Below are positions 52,884-62,267 of a stretch of DNA of 64,000 bases, one piece after another. Location of the stretch: NCBI GenBank assembly GCA_947259105.1, contig CAMYKU010000013.1:1-64000 (forward strand). The letters run 5' to 3'. Position 1 is the stretch's first letter. Each line of letters begins with the position of its first letter. The translations under genes were made by a program, and so were the position numbers. The notes beneath the pieces were generated by a model. The model had not been told where the DNA came from. It did not search any database and worked only from the letters and a program-made list of their open reading frames with translations. This DNA comes from an uncultured Alphaproteobacteria bacterium (GTDB taxonomy: Bacteria; Pseudomonadota; Alphaproteobacteria; UBA8366; JADFVY01).

Positions 52884-55610
52884 ATGCCGATCGACGCTGA
52901 TGCGGCCGGCCGGCCGCTCCGGCCGCCGATTTCCCGGATCCTCGAGACGCGCTGGCACACCGTGCCGGCGGACGAGGCCTTGCGCCTGCTTCGCAGCGGC
53001 GAGGAGGGCCTGGACGAGGCGGAGGTTCTGGCGCGCCGCGAAGTCTTCGGCGAGAACGCCCTGCCCAAACGACCCAGGCCGGGGGGGCTGGCCGTCTACC
53101 TGCGGCAGTTCAAGAGCCCGCTGATCTATCTGCTGCTGGCGGCCGCTTCGGTCTCGCTGGCGATCGGAGAATATACCGACGCCGCCTTCATATTCGTCGT
53201 GCTGCAGCTGAACGCGCTGATCGGCGCCATCCAGGAAGCGCGGGCGGCGGCCAGCGCCGCGGCGCTGGACACGCTGGTGCAGCACCGGGCGGTGGTCCGC
53301 CGCGACGGTGGGCGCGCGGAGATCGACGGCGTGTCCCTGGTTCCCGGCGATATCGTCGAAATCGCCGCGGGCGCCGCGGTGCCGGCCGATATCCGGCTGC
53401 TGCATCAGCGCGACCTCAGAATCGACGAGTCGCTGCTGACCGGGGAGTCGACGCCGGTCGCGAAACGGCACGACGCGACCCCCAGCCCGGACGCGGTTCT
53501 GGGCGACCGGACGAACCTGCTGCACGCCGGCAGCACGGTGCTTGCCGGCCGCGCGCTGGGTGTGACGGTGCGCACCGGCCTGCATACGGAGATCGGCCGA
53601 ATCGCCCAGGCCATGGAGACCGCGGAGGCGCCGCCGCCGCCCCTGATCGGCCGGCTGGAGCGCTTCTCGCGCCGGGTCGGCTACGCCATGGTCGCGGTCA
53701 TTCTGCTTCTGGGCATGGTCCAGCTGTTTCGCGGGATGACGCTGACCGAGGTGTTTTTCGTCGCGGTGGCACTGGCCGTCGCGGCGATTCCCGAGGGTCT
53801 TCCGGTCGCCATTACCGTGGCGCTGGCGATCGCGACCCGACGCATGGCCCGCCGCAACGTCATCGTGCGGCAGTTGCCGGCGGTGGAGGGGCTGGGCGCG
53901 TGCACCATCATCGCCAGCGACAAGACCGGCACGCTGACGGTCAACCAGCTGACCGCGCGGCGCCTCTATCTGCCCGGTGTCGGCGACCTCGATGTCGGCG
54001 GCGAGGGCTACGCGCCGGAGGGCGAGATCCTGCGTGACGGGCGGCCTGCCGAAACCGCCGCAATCGATCCCGCCCGGCTTCTGGCGCTGTCCGGCGCGCT
54101 GTGCAACGAGGCGACGTACGAGATCGACGAAAACGGCGTCCGGCATCTCGGCGATACGGTGGATGTGGCGTTCCTGGCCCTGGCCGCGAAGCTGGGGCTG
54201 GATCGCGCCACCCTCCTGGCAGCGCACCCGCAGATCGACGTCATCCCTTACGAGCCGCTGCAACGCTTCGCGGCGAGCTTCAACCGGGACGGCGGCGCCA
54301 GCGTCGGGCACGTAAAGGGCGCCGCCGAAACCATCATTCCCATGTGTACCGGAATCGATGCGGCGGCGATGCTGGACACGGCGGGCCGAATGGCCGCGGA
54401 CGGGTACCGGGTCCTTGCCGTCGCGCGCGGAGAGGTTTCGGGCGCGGCGGCGGAAGCGGCCGACGCCGCATCGCTGGCCGGTCTGGAATTTCTGGGATTC
54501 GTCGGCCTGATCGATCCGTTGCGCCCGGAGGCGGCGCCGGCGGTCCGGAACTGCCGGGAGGCGGGAGTCGCGGTCTGCATGGTCACCGGCGACCACCCGG
54601 CGACGGCGCTTGCGATCGCCCGGGATCTCGGCATTGCGGCCGAAGAGTCCGATGTGGTCACCGGCGGCCGGCTGGCGGAGCTCGGCGACGACCGGGCCGC
54701 GCTGGATGCGGTCGTCGCCGAGGCAAGGGTGTTCGCGCGGGTCGAACCGATCCAGAAACTGATGCTCGTCCAGGCGCTGCAGCGCCTGGGGCATTTCGTC
54801 GCGGTCACCGGCGACGGCGTCAACGACGTGCCGGCCCTCGGCGCCGCGAATATCGGCGTCGCCATGGGCCGGGACGGCACCGACATCGCCCGCGGTACGG
54901 CGGATCTGATCCTGACCGACGACAACTTCGCCTCGATCGCCGGCGGTATCGAGGAAGGCCGGATCGCGTACGACAACGTGCGCAAGCTGATCTACCTTCT
55001 GGTCACGACGGGGGTCGGCGAGCTGGTGCTGTTCCTGCTGGCCATCGCCTTCGGCCTGCCGCTGCCGATCTTCGCGGTCCAGCTGCTATGGCTGAACCTT
55101 GTCACCAACGGCATCCAGGACGTCGCCCTGGCCTTCGAGAAAGGCGAACCCGGCGTGCTGCACCGGCGGCCCCGGCCGCCGCGCCAACCGATTTTCGACC
55201 GCCGGATGATCGAGCAGGTGGCCCTGATGGGCAGCTGGATGGGCATCGCCGCCTTCGGGTCGTTCTGGTACCTGCTGGACTCGGGCGTCCCGGAGGCGGA
55301 GGCCCGGAATCTCGTGCTGCTCCTGATGGTCCTGTTCGAAAACGTGCACGCCTTCAATGCCCGGTCGGAACGGCGGTCGGTGTTCCGCATTCCCTTCGCG
55401 GCCAACCCGTTCCTGGTGCTGGCGGTGGTCGCGGCGCAGGGGCTGCACATCGCGGCGATGTACACGCCGGGCCTGAGCGACGTGCTCGGTGTGGGGCCGA
55501 TCAGTTTCTCGGACTGGCTGACCGTCGCCGGCGTGGCCCTGTCGCTCCTGGCCGTTGCCGAAATCTACAAGGTCTGGCGTGACCCCGAGGACAGCGCGCC
55601 CGGCGCCTGA
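52884..55610 (+). CDS. P-type cation-transporting ATPase (P2 type, Ca2+-ATPase-like)
   Basis: A 908-residue pump. An N-terminal cation-ATPase domain (HTVPADEALRLLRSGEEGLDEAEV) precedes the actuator loop with TGES (186-189), the M4 motif PEGLP (303-307), the phosphorylation motif DKTGTLT (Asp346), KGAAE in the nucleotide domain, and TGDGVNDVPAL in the hinge. The M6 motif NLVTNGIQDVALAFE lies near residue 740, with about ten membrane helices in all. The PEGLP motif and length fit the Ca2+/Na+,K+ branch, but M6 differs from classical SERCA, so the ion is uncertain. The 3' end overlaps the DUF2189 gene on the other strand by 46 bp. Confidence 0.94.
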   Translation: MPIDADAAGRPLRPPISRILETRWHTVPADEALRLLRSGEEGLDEAEVLARREVFGENALPKRPRPGGLAVYLRQFKSPLIYLLLAAASVSLAIGEYTDAAFIFVVLQLNALIGAIQEARAAASAAALDTLVQHRAVVRRDGGRAEIDGVSLVPGDIVEIAAGAAVPADIRLLHQRDLRIDESLLTGESTPVAKRHDATPSPDAVLGDRTNLLHAGSTVLAGRALGVTVRTGLHTEIGRIAQAMETAEAPPPPLIGRLERFSRRVGYAMVAVILLLGMVQLFRGMTLTEVFFVAVALAVAAIPEGLPVAITVALAIATRRMARRNVIVRQLPAVEGLGACTIIASDKTGTLTVNQLTARRLYLPGVGDLDVGGEGYAPEGEILRDGRPAETAAIDPARLLALSGALCNEATYEIDENGVRHLGDTVDVAFLALAAKLGLDRATLLAAHPQIDVIPYEPLQRFAASFNRDGGASVGHVKGAAETIIPMCTGIDAAAMLDTAGRMAADGYRVLAVARGEVSGAAAEAADAASLAGLEFLGFVGLIDPLRPEAAPAVRNCREAGVAVCMVTGDHPATALAIARDLGIAAEESDVVTGGRLAELGDDRAALDAVVAEARVFARVEPIQKLMLVQALQRLGHFVAVTGDGVNDVPALGAANIGVAMGRDGTDIARGTADLILTDDNFASIAGGIEEGRIAYDNVRKLIYLLVTTGVGELVLFLLAIAFGLPLPIFAVQLLWLNLVTNGIQDVALAFEKGEPGVLHRRPRPPRQPIFDRRMIEQVALMGSWMGIAAFGSFWYLLDSGVPEAEARNLVLLLMVLFENVHAFNARSERRSVFRIPFAANPFLVLAVVAAQGLHIAAMYTPGLSDVLGVGPISFSDWLTVAGVALSLLAVAEIYKVWRDPEDSAPGA

Positions 55611-56395
55611 TCGCCGCCTTCGGGCTCGACCAGGTCCCGGTAGGCGTGCCAGGTCGCGTATCCGACGAGCGGCAATGTCAGCACCAGCCCCAGAAACAAC
55701 GTGGCGATGCCGATCGACATGAAGACCGCTATGATCATCGCCCACAGCGCCAGCGCCTTGCGGTTCCGGTATACGGCGCGCAGCGATGTCGCGACGGCCG
55801 TCGGGACGCCGACATCCCTGTCCAGCAGCAGCGGCAGCGAGATCGTGCTGATCGCGAACACGACCGCCGACAGAATCGCGCCCGCGACGGTTCCGGTGAC
55901 CAGGAACGGCAGACTCTCGGGGACGAAAAATACGCCCTCGATGAAATTACCGGTGCTGATCGATCGGTCGCTGAAGAAGAAGGCGAAAATCAGCAGCGCG
56001 ATTTCCATCCACGCCAGGAAGAACAGCATCAGGACCAATCCCATCGCCGCGAAGGTGTCCGCGCGGGACAGGATCGCCTTGATGGTCGCGCCGAACGCCA
56101 CGGGCTGCCCGGTTTCCAGGCGCCGGCTGACGTCGTACAGGCCGACCGCGGCGGCCGGGCCGACCAGCATGAACCCTGCCGTGGCCGGCAGAATCAAATA
56201 AAACGCGCCAGCCGCATACAGCCAGTACATCAGCGCATAACCCGCGGCGCTGAACACGATGCCGTATGCGACGCTGAGCAACGGCACGCGGTTGAAATCC
56301 CGCCAGCCCGCCGCAAGCCAGGCCCACGGCCGATCGATCTCGACCGTGCGAACCTTCGGTATCGGCTCGGATTCTGCGGTCGTTCCCTCGCCCAT
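55565..56395 (-). CDS. DUF2189 membrane protein
   Basis: A 276-residue integral membrane protein with about six hydrophobic helices, typical of DUF2189 (DRPWAWLAAGWRDFNRVPLLSVAYGIVFSAAGY; LVLMLFFLAWMEIALLIFAFFF; FLVTGTVAGAILSAVVFAISTISLPLLLDRDV). Its function is unknown; the family resembles cytochrome c oxidase subunit-associated proteins. The ATG at 56395 is taken because the conserved part starts shortly after; an upstream ATG at 56467 is possible. Confidence 0.85.
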   Translation of the reverse strand: MGEGTTAESEPIPKVRTVEIDRPWAWLAAGWRDFNRVPLLSVAYGIVFSAAGYALMYWLYAAGAFYLILPATAGFMLVGPAAAVGLYDVSRRLETGQPVAFGATIKAILSRADTFAAMGLVLMLFFLAWMEIALLIFAFFFSDRSISTGNFIEGVFFVPESLPFLVTGTVAGAILSAVVFAISTISLPLLLDRDVGVPTAVATSLRAVYRNRKALALWAMIIAVFMSIGIATLFLGLVLTLPLVGYATWHAYRDLVEPEGGDQAPGALSSGSRQTL

Positions 56396-56494
56396 GGATT
56401 GACGCTGCCCTTCCTCCAACCTCTCCTTGACGCCGTCGGCGCGGCGCGAATCAACAGGCCCGGGCATCCCCGGCGCCGCACCGGCACCGCCGGT

Positions 56495-56695
56495 TCAGTC
56501 GGTATCCGGGGGGCCGTCCTTGCGTTCCAGCTGGTTGCCGTCCCGCGCATTCGCCTGCAGATCGCGCTCCGCCGCATCGCGTTGCTTCTCGGCCTTCGTG
56601 CGGCCGTGGCGCAGCCTGTTGCCGGATGCTTCCGATGCGGCCTTCGCACGTTTGCGCGCCTTGCGGAACTGATTCAGGCTGACGATCTCCGCCAT
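56495..56695 (-). CDS. DUF4169 family protein
   Basis: A 66-residue basic, charged protein: AEIVSLNQFRKARKRAKAASEASGN, RLRHGRTKAEKQRDAAERDLQANARDGNQLE. This matches the small alphaproteobacterial DUF4169 family, function unknown, probably helical and cytoplasmic. The start at 56695 gives the conserved N-terminus MAEIVSLNQFRKAR; a longer frame adds an unconserved basic tail. It is divergent from the AsmA gene. Confidence 0.88.
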   Translation of the reverse strand: MAEIVSLNQFRKARKRAKAASEASGNRLRHGRTKAEKQRDAAERDLQANARDGNQLERKDGPPDTD

Positions 56696-56838
56696 TTTAG
56701 CCTTTCTCCTGCCCGGCCGTGCGGGCATGTTTGATCGCGGTCCGGCGATCTCCTACCTTACGGGATATCGCGCGTACCGCAAGCGCCAATGACGGCGTCC
56801 GACCCGGCGACGGAGCCGGCTGCCGTGTGGAGTCGTTC

Positions 56839-59800
56839 TTGAAGAAAGCCCTGGTTTTCGTTCTTGCCATCGTACTGGTTTCGCTCGGCATCCTTCTGGT
56901 GGCGCCGTTCTTCATCGACTGGAACTCCTACCGGCGGGACGTCGCCGCCGCCATCGCCGAGACTACCGGGCGCAAGGTCACCATCGCCGGTGACCTGGAT
57001 CTTTCGATTCTCCCCTTGCCGCATCTCACGGTCCGGCGGGTCGGCGTTGCGAGCATCGGCGGCGCGATCGACCCCGAGATGCTCCGGATCGGGGAGCTGC
57101 GCATGGAACTGGCCGTCGCCCCGCTCATGACGGGACGGATCGTCGTGCGTTCGCTGTCGCTTATCGACACCGCAGTGACCCTGGAGACCACCGCGGGCGG
57201 CCGGCACAGCTGGGACTTTACCCCGGCCGGGCCGGGCCGGACGCCGGGCGGCCTGGCTTCCGGTATTTCCGTCGATACGGTTTCCGTTTCGAACGGCAGT
57301 CTCTCATGGCGCACGGCGGGCGCGGAGCCGCGGCAACTGGATGCCATCGAGGCGACCCTCACCATGGCCGGCCTGGCGGGCGCGATCCGCGTGCAGGGAA
57401 GCGCCGTCTTCAAGGCTGTTCCGTTTCGCTTGCGGGCGGATGTCGGGCGCCTCGGAACCGACGGATTGGCGCCGGTCTCGGCGGCGATCGACATCGCCGG
57501 CGGCGCCGGGACGCTGGCCGCGACCGGCCGGGCGAAATTGCAGGAGCAGTGGGCTGGCGGCACGATCCGGCTTACCGCGCCGGACGCGGAAAGACTTGGC
57601 GCAGCGCTCGCCGGGGCGTCGGCGCCCGCAATACCGGCCTGGAATATTGCGGCGGAGTCGACGTTCACCGCCGATCGGGACACCGTCGCGCTGCACGATA
57701 TCGCGGTCACCTATGGCGAGATTCGCGGGACGGGCCAGGCCGAGCTTGCCCTGGGCGACGTCCCGGCGCTGGCTGCCGAGATTCACGTCGGGACCATGGA
57801 TCTCGACGACCTGCTCGCGGCGGCCGATACCGGAAGACCGCTCGACGGGCAGCACGGCGATTCGCGCCTCGCGTGGGGATCCGTCCGGCCCCCCGAAAGC
57901 TTCACGGCCGATCTCGACCTTTCGGTCAGGGCCGCCCGCTGGCGCGGCGGGGTCATCAGGGATATCGGGACGTCCGTGCGTCTTGCGCCGCAAGGAATCG
58001 TGATCGAACGGATGGCGGCGAAGATGCCGGGCGGGACCGATGTCACGCTGTCGGCGATCGCGAAGCAGGGCGAGGCGGGCCCGCGGCTGGACGGCGACCT
58101 CGCCGTGATCTCCGACAATCTGCGCGGCGCACTGGTCTGGGCAGGAGCCGCCGAGGACGAACTGCCGTCCGACCGGTTGCGCAGTTTCTCGTTTACGAGC
58201 CGGATATCCGCCACAACGGACGCCGTGCATCTGGCAAACATCGCGGCCCGGCTGGACGCCACGCGCATGACCGGCGCCGCCACGATCGCACGGCAGGCGC
58301 GGCCCTCGTTCGGGCTCAGGCTCGAGCTGGACCGCCTGGGGCTCGACGCCTATCTGCCGCGGTGGATGCACGATGAAGACGGGACCGGCCGAAAAGCCAG
58401 GGGCGGCTTTCCCGCGGCCGGCCGTTTCGACGCCAATCTCAATCTCTCCATCGGCAATCTGACGCTGGGCGGCAAGACCGCATCGCGGGTGGCTCTCGAC
58501 GCGCAACTGTTCGATGGCGACGTCCTGTTGCGCAAGCTGTCGATCGGCGATCTCGGTGGTGCGGCGCTGGCCGTATCCGGCAGGATCGGCGACCTTGCCG
58601 GCACACCAGGCGGCGATCTGGAGATCGTGCTCGAGGCCAGCGACACGGAGCGGTTTGCCGGGTTCATGGAGGTCCGCCCGGGGACCATCGCACAGCGCCT
58701 CGGCCGTTTCCGGCTCGACGCGCGCGCCTCGGGCACCCCGGGCAAGGCCGCCGTCAAGGGAACGCTCGGAATTGCCGGCGGCGAGGTGCGCGCCGAGGGG
58801 ACGCTGTCCCGCCTGGACGGCAACACGGGTTTCGATTTTGCGGTGGCCGCCAGCCACCCCGACAGCGACAGGGTGCTCAGCCTGCTTGCGCCGGGCCGGC
58901 CCCGCGGCGAGATCGGCGCGATGGCGATAACGTTCGGGCTGGCCGGAACCGCCGATGCCCTGACGATCCGGAATCTGGACGCGGCGCTGGGCGACATGGA
59001 GGTTGCCGGCCGGATCGATGCAGAGCTTGGCGGCGGACGCCCGAAAGCGGTTGCCGCCCTGACCGCCGGCCTCCTGGACCTGGAAGGGCTGTTGCCGGCT
59101 GCGCCGAGACCATACGGGGACACCGGGACACCCGCCCGCAGGGGCAGCGCCCGCTGGTCGCGCGAGACCATCGATCTGTCGGCGCTGCGCGCGCTGGACC
59201 TGGATCTGACCCTGCGGTCGGGAACGGTCTTGCATCGCGAGATCCGCGTCGACGGGCTCGACCTTCGCGCCGGACTCGCCAACGGCGTCTTGACGGTCGA
59301 TCGGATAACCGGGAGCCTGTTCGGCGGCAACATCGAGGCCTCCGGCCGAATTGACGCGGCGGGTCCGGGTATCAGCATCACGGTTTCGGGCCATGATATT
59401 GCAGCCCGGCGCACATTCGACGCGATCGCCGCGATTGACCGGCTGGACGGGCCGATGTCGTTTTCCCTTTCGCTGTCCGGGACCGGTCGCAGCCCGTTCG
59501 ACCTGGTATCGTCCCTGTCGGGACACGGCGTGTTTTCGGGTACGCTTCAGGCACAGCGGCGGGGCAACGAGCCGATCCCTGTCGGCGCCGCCGGGGACGC
59601 GATCGACACGCTCCTCAAGGCCTTTTCCGACGCGCCGGCTGTTTTGAGCGGCAATCTTCGGATCGAAAACGGAACCGCGCGCACGGACAACCTGCTGCTT
59701 GACGGCGGCGGCGTGCAGGCGCTGACCCTGGGCGCAGCGGAAATTCCCGGCTGGCGCATCGATTCGACGACGGCACTGCGGCGCAACCAGGATGACGGCG

Positions 59801-59964
59801 ATCTCCCTGATCTGGTGGTCCGGCTCAGCGGGCCGCTCGACGATCCCGCGGTCCAGCTTTCGGGCCCGGCGGTCGGCGGAGATCCGGACGAGGCGCCGGC
59901 ACCGGACGCCACACCCGTCATTCCTGTCGAACCCGTCGCGCCAGCCGCGGAAAACCAGCAATGA
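56839..59964 (+). CDS. AsmA family envelope protein
   Basis: A protein of about 1041 residues: one N-terminal membrane helix (KKALVFVLAIVLVSLGILLVAPFFI), then the AsmA signature DWNSYRRDVAAAIAETTGRKVTIAGDLDLSILPLPHLTVRRV, and long beta-rich repeats to the end. Such proteins form hydrophobic grooves across the periplasm and are linked to lipid transport to the outer membrane. The start is a TTG at 56839 with GGAG 6 nt upstream; a GTG at 56827 is the alternative; no ATG fits. The final 30 residues are Pro/Ala-rich. Confidence 0.9.
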   Translation: MKKALVFVLAIVLVSLGILLVAPFFIDWNSYRRDVAAAIAETTGRKVTIAGDLDLSILPLPHLTVRRVGVASIGGAIDPEMLRIGELRMELAVAPLMTGRIVVRSLSLIDTAVTLETTAGGRHSWDFTPAGPGRTPGGLASGISVDTVSVSNGSLSWRTAGAEPRQLDAIEATLTMAGLAGAIRVQGSAVFKAVPFRLRADVGRLGTDGLAPVSAAIDIAGGAGTLAATGRAKLQEQWAGGTIRLTAPDAERLGAALAGASAPAIPAWNIAAESTFTADRDTVALHDIAVTYGEIRGTGQAELALGDVPALAAEIHVGTMDLDDLLAAADTGRPLDGQHGDSRLAWGSVRPPESFTADLDLSVRAARWRGGVIRDIGTSVRLAPQGIVIERMAAKMPGGTDVTLSAIAKQGEAGPRLDGDLAVISDNLRGALVWAGAAEDELPSDRLRSFSFTSRISATTDAVHLANIAARLDATRMTGAATIARQARPSFGLRLELDRLGLDAYLPRWMHDEDGTGRKARGGFPAAGRFDANLNLSIGNLTLGGKTASRVALDAQLFDGDVLLRKLSIGDLGGAALAVSGRIGDLAGTPGGDLEIVLEASDTERFAGFMEVRPGTIAQRLGRFRLDARASGTPGKAAVKGTLGIAGGEVRAEGTLSRLDGNTGFDFAVAASHPDSDRVLSLLAPGRPRGEIGAMAITFGLAGTADALTIRNLDAALGDMEVAGRIDAELGGGRPKAVAALTAGLLDLEGLLPAAPRPYGDTGTPARRGSARWSRETIDLSALRALDLDLTLRSGTVLHREIRVDGLDLRAGLANGVLTVDRITGSLFGGNIEASGRIDAAGPGISITVSGHDIAARRTFDAIAAIDRLDGPMSFSLSLSGTGRSPFDLVSSLSGHGVFSGTLQAQRRGNEPIPVGAAGDAIDTLLKAFSDAPAVLSGNLRIENGTARTDNLLLDGGGVQALTLGAAEIPGWRIDSTTALRRNQDDGDLPDLVVRLSGPLDDPAVQLSGPAVGGDPDEAPAPDATPVIPVEPVAPAAENQQ

Positions 59965-59970
59965 AGAATC

Positions 59971-60267
59971 CTAAGAGGCCGGCGCTTCCGGATCGAAACC
60001 GGCGGAGATTTCCGTCAGCACGAAAACACGGATAGCACTGGACAGATTTCCGCTGCGCACCCGGTCGATTTCCGTGACCAGTTCGCTGACGCTCTGCCCT
60101 CTCGCGGCCGCGATCCCGCGCAGCAAGCCCCAGAACGCCTCCTCCAGCGATACGCTGGTTCGGTGTCCGCCGATCGTCACCGACCGCTTTCGAACCGATC
60201 GCGAATCGGGGGCCGGCCCGGCGGATTTACCGGGCGCCGCCATTCGGGTGTTTGGCGCCTGCTTCAT
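59971..60267 (-). CDS. Ribbon-helix-helix domain protein
   Basis: A 98-residue protein. After a Pro/Ala-rich tail, RKRSVTIGGHRTSVSLEEAFWGLLRGIAAARGQSVSELVTEIDRVRSGNLSSAIRVFVL is the RHH_4-type domain. The beta strand SVTIGGHRTSVSLE would enter the DNA groove of a dimer. It converges with the AsmA gene 7 bp away and probably regulates unknown targets. An internal ATG at 60243 is an alternative start. Proteins of this kind often lie near DUF4169 in alphaproteobacteria. Confidence 0.88.
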   Translation of the reverse strand: MKQAPNTRMAAPGKSAGPAPDSRSVRKRSVTIGGHRTSVSLEEAFWGLLRGIAAARGQSVSELVTEIDRVRSGNLSSAIRVFVLTEISAGFDPEAPAS

Positions 60268-60464
60268 CGGGTCCCCAATCCATCCAAGCCGGGTTCCGGA
60301 TTACCGAAGATCCGGCGGCTGCACGCCGTCATAGGCCGGTGTAAACGCAGTGTTAAGGAAAATAAACTAATGTTCCCCCAGCAAATTGGGATTTTACCGC
60401 TGGCGGCGGCCCTGCGGAAGGAGCCGCCATGCCACGACGGGGCAAAGACGACGAGGTAAGATAT

Positions 60465-61247
60465 ATGGCTACGGTGGCAACCATCGCGGACACCACGATT
60501 GTGGGCGATAACGAGGAGCAGCTGGTGACGATGGTCGTCGACAACCAGCTGTTCGGCATCCCGATCCTGCAGGTCCAGGATATCGTCGAGGCGTCGAAGA
60601 TTACACCGGTGCCGCTGGCGCCGTCCGCGATCGCGGGCGTTCTCAATCTGCGCGGCCGCATCGTGACGGTGGTCGACCTTCGCAAGCTGCTTGGAAACCA
60701 CGAGGAAGTGCCCTGGGAAAGCCAGATGGGCGTGACCGTGGAACACAGGGGCGACCTGTACACGCTGCTGGTCGACGCGATCGGCGACGTGCGCACGCTG
60801 CCGAAGCGCGACTTCGACAAGGCCCCGTCGACCATGGAGGACAACGTCCGACGGCTCTGCTCCGGCATCTACCGGCTGCGCGGCAACCTGCTGGTGGTGC
60901 TCGACGTTTCGCGGATCCTCCACACCGACGTCATCGAGGCGACGCCGATGCTGACCGTCGAGGAGCGCAGGAGCCGCAAGGACATGGCCGTCTCGCAGTC
61001 GGACGGCGGCGAGGCCCGGACGCACCAGCTTTCGGCGCTGATGACGGACCTTAACGCATACGAATCCGAGACCGAGGGTGTTTTCGGCGCCGCGGACACC
61101 GGTGATGATGACCTCAAGGCCCGCAAGCGCGCCAACCGCGACCGTCGGCCGGTTGCGGAACGCTGGCAGGAGGTTCTCGAGGAAAAGGCCCGCAAATCCG
61201 GGCAGGTCGCGTATCGCATGCGCGAGCCCGTCGAGGAAACGGTCTAA
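60465..61247 (+). CDS. CheW-domain protein with C-terminal extension
   Basis: A 260-residue protein. Residues 18-155 are a CheW coupling domain (QLVTMVVDNQLFGIPILQVQDIVE, VLNLRGRIVTVVDLRKLLG, YTLLVDAIGDVRTL, GIYRLRGNLLVVLDVSRIL), which links chemoreceptors to the CheA kinase. About 100 residues of charged, probably disordered tail follow. GAGG lies 8 nt before the ATG at 60465. The same reading frame continues for 25 sense codons beyond the TAA at 61245, suggesting that the stop may be recent (see findings). Confidence 0.93.
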   Translation: MATVATIADTTIVGDNEEQLVTMVVDNQLFGIPILQVQDIVEASKITPVPLAPSAIAGVLNLRGRIVTVVDLRKLLGNHEEVPWESQMGVTVEHRGDLYTLLVDAIGDVRTLPKRDFDKAPSTMEDNVRRLCSGIYRLRGNLLVVLDVSRILHTDVIEATPMLTVEERRSRKDMAVSQSDGGEARTHQLSALMTDLNAYESETEGVFGAADTGDDDLKARKRANRDRRPVAERWQEVLEEKARKSGQVAYRMREPVEETV

Positions 61248-61353
61248 AACGCCCGCACCGAGACGGCCGAAGACGACGCCGAATGGGCGGCCCGGGTGAT
61301 GGCCGGCCGCGCCGGATTTCGATGACGGCTTTGCGCCGGCCGGAAACGACGAC

Positions 61354-62064
61354 GTGCCGGCGAGCCCGGACGCCGCGCCGGATATCCCCGCGACGCAGAA
61401 AGACCCGGGGGCCCGGAAGCCCTTCATCCTCGAGGCCGTGCCGGATTTGCCGATGGAGGAGCCGGAGATCGAGGCCCGCGAGCCGCAGGAACCGGACCCC
61501 GTGCCGGATCTGCCGGCGGAGGAGCCGAAGGTCGAGGCCCGCGAGCCGCAGGAACCGGACCCCGTACCGGAACTGCCGATGGAGGAGCCGAAGGTCGAGG
61601 CCCGCGAGCCGCAGGAACCGGACGCCGCAGCGGAACTGCCGATGGAGGAGCCGAAGATCGAGGCCCGCGAGCCGCAGGAACCGGACGCCGTACCGGAACT
61701 GCCGGCGGAGGAGCCGAAGATCGAGGCCGCGTCACCGACAGCGCCGGCCGAAGATGCGGATGCGCCGCAACCCTCCGAACGCGGGGTCGGCGGAATCACG
61801 TCCGGCTGGTGGAACAAGCTTCGCGGCAAGACCGGCGATGATACGGCCGGGCAGGATACCGCCGCGCCCGCCGCCGGAGACGATATCCCCAGCCCAGAAC
61901 CGGCCGATGATATCGTCGGGGACGAAAGCCCCGGCAAGGCCAAGCCGGCCAGGAAGAAATCCGCGGCCAGGAAGAAATCCGCAGCCAAGCCCAAGGCCAA
62001 GGCCAAAAGTTCCTCGAAATCGGGCAGCAAGCCGAAGGCGAGTCCAAAGTCGAAGAAGACCTGA
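61354..62064 (+). CDS. Acidic repeat protein with a lysine-rich tail
   Basis: A frame of 236 codons from a GTG at 61354. Residues 29-126 are 4.7 copies of a 21-residue unit (VPELPMEEPKVEAREPQEPD type), very rich in Pro and Glu. After a short segment with GVGGITSGWWNKLRGKTGDD the C-terminal 40 residues are Lys/Ala/Ser-rich with a duplicated ARKKSA. No enzyme fold is visible; it is probably disordered. The start is uncertain, with no strong ribosome-binding site. It may be the broken-off tail of the CheW gene upstream. Confidence 0.5.
   Translation: MPASPDAAPDIPATQKDPGARKPFILEAVPDLPMEEPEIEAREPQEPDPVPDLPAEEPKVEAREPQEPDPVPELPMEEPKVEAREPQEPDAAAELPMEEPKIEAREPQEPDAVPELPAEEPKIEAASPTAPAEDADAPQPSERGVGGITSGWWNKLRGKTGDDTAGQDTAAPAAGDDIPSPEPADDIVGDESPGKAKPARKKSAARKKSAAKPKAKAKSSSKSGSKPKASPKSKKT
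61438..61731. repeat. 63-bp tandem repeat, 4.7 copies
   Basis: Units begin at 61438, 61501, 61564, 61627 and 61690, exactly 63 bp apart. They share GCCGAAGGTCGAGG and CCGCGAGCCGCAGGAACCGG cores with a few substitutions. The period is a multiple of three and keeps the frame, so it is a coding minisatellite likely to change copy number between strains. Confidence 0.95.
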
Positions 62065-62086
62065 GGTCAACCGGGGTCATAATTGG

Positions 62087-62123
62087 TTCGGGCCGCAAAC
62101 CGGTTGCCCGTTTGCGGCCCGAA
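62087..62123. terminator. Hairpin between convergent genes
   Basis: A perfect 14-bp inverted repeat (TTCGGGCCGCAAAC at 62087-62100 and its complement at 62110-62123) has a 9-nt loop. It lies 22 bp after the repeat-protein stop and 144 bp before the end of the OmpA-like gene on the other strand, so it may serve both directions. No T tract follows. Confidence 0.6.
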
Positions 62124-62267
62124 GGTAAGTGTGTCGGCACTAAACCCGATCCGGGTTGAGTTGACGCGCCTTCGACGATCCGCCAACCCGGCGTATCGGT
62201 TCCGGCCTTAACAACATGCAGGGCGGACTCACGCGGTCAATCGCGACCCGCTCCAGCGGTCCTGACC

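Noticed and set aside
57304-59961. An 885-codon open frame antisense to the AsmA gene
   Set aside because: Same reason: the sense frame has the AsmA signature and membrane helix, the antisense frame has neither.
61438-61731. CRISPR array
   Set aside because: The repeats are contiguous 63-bp coding units without spacers and keep a reading frame.
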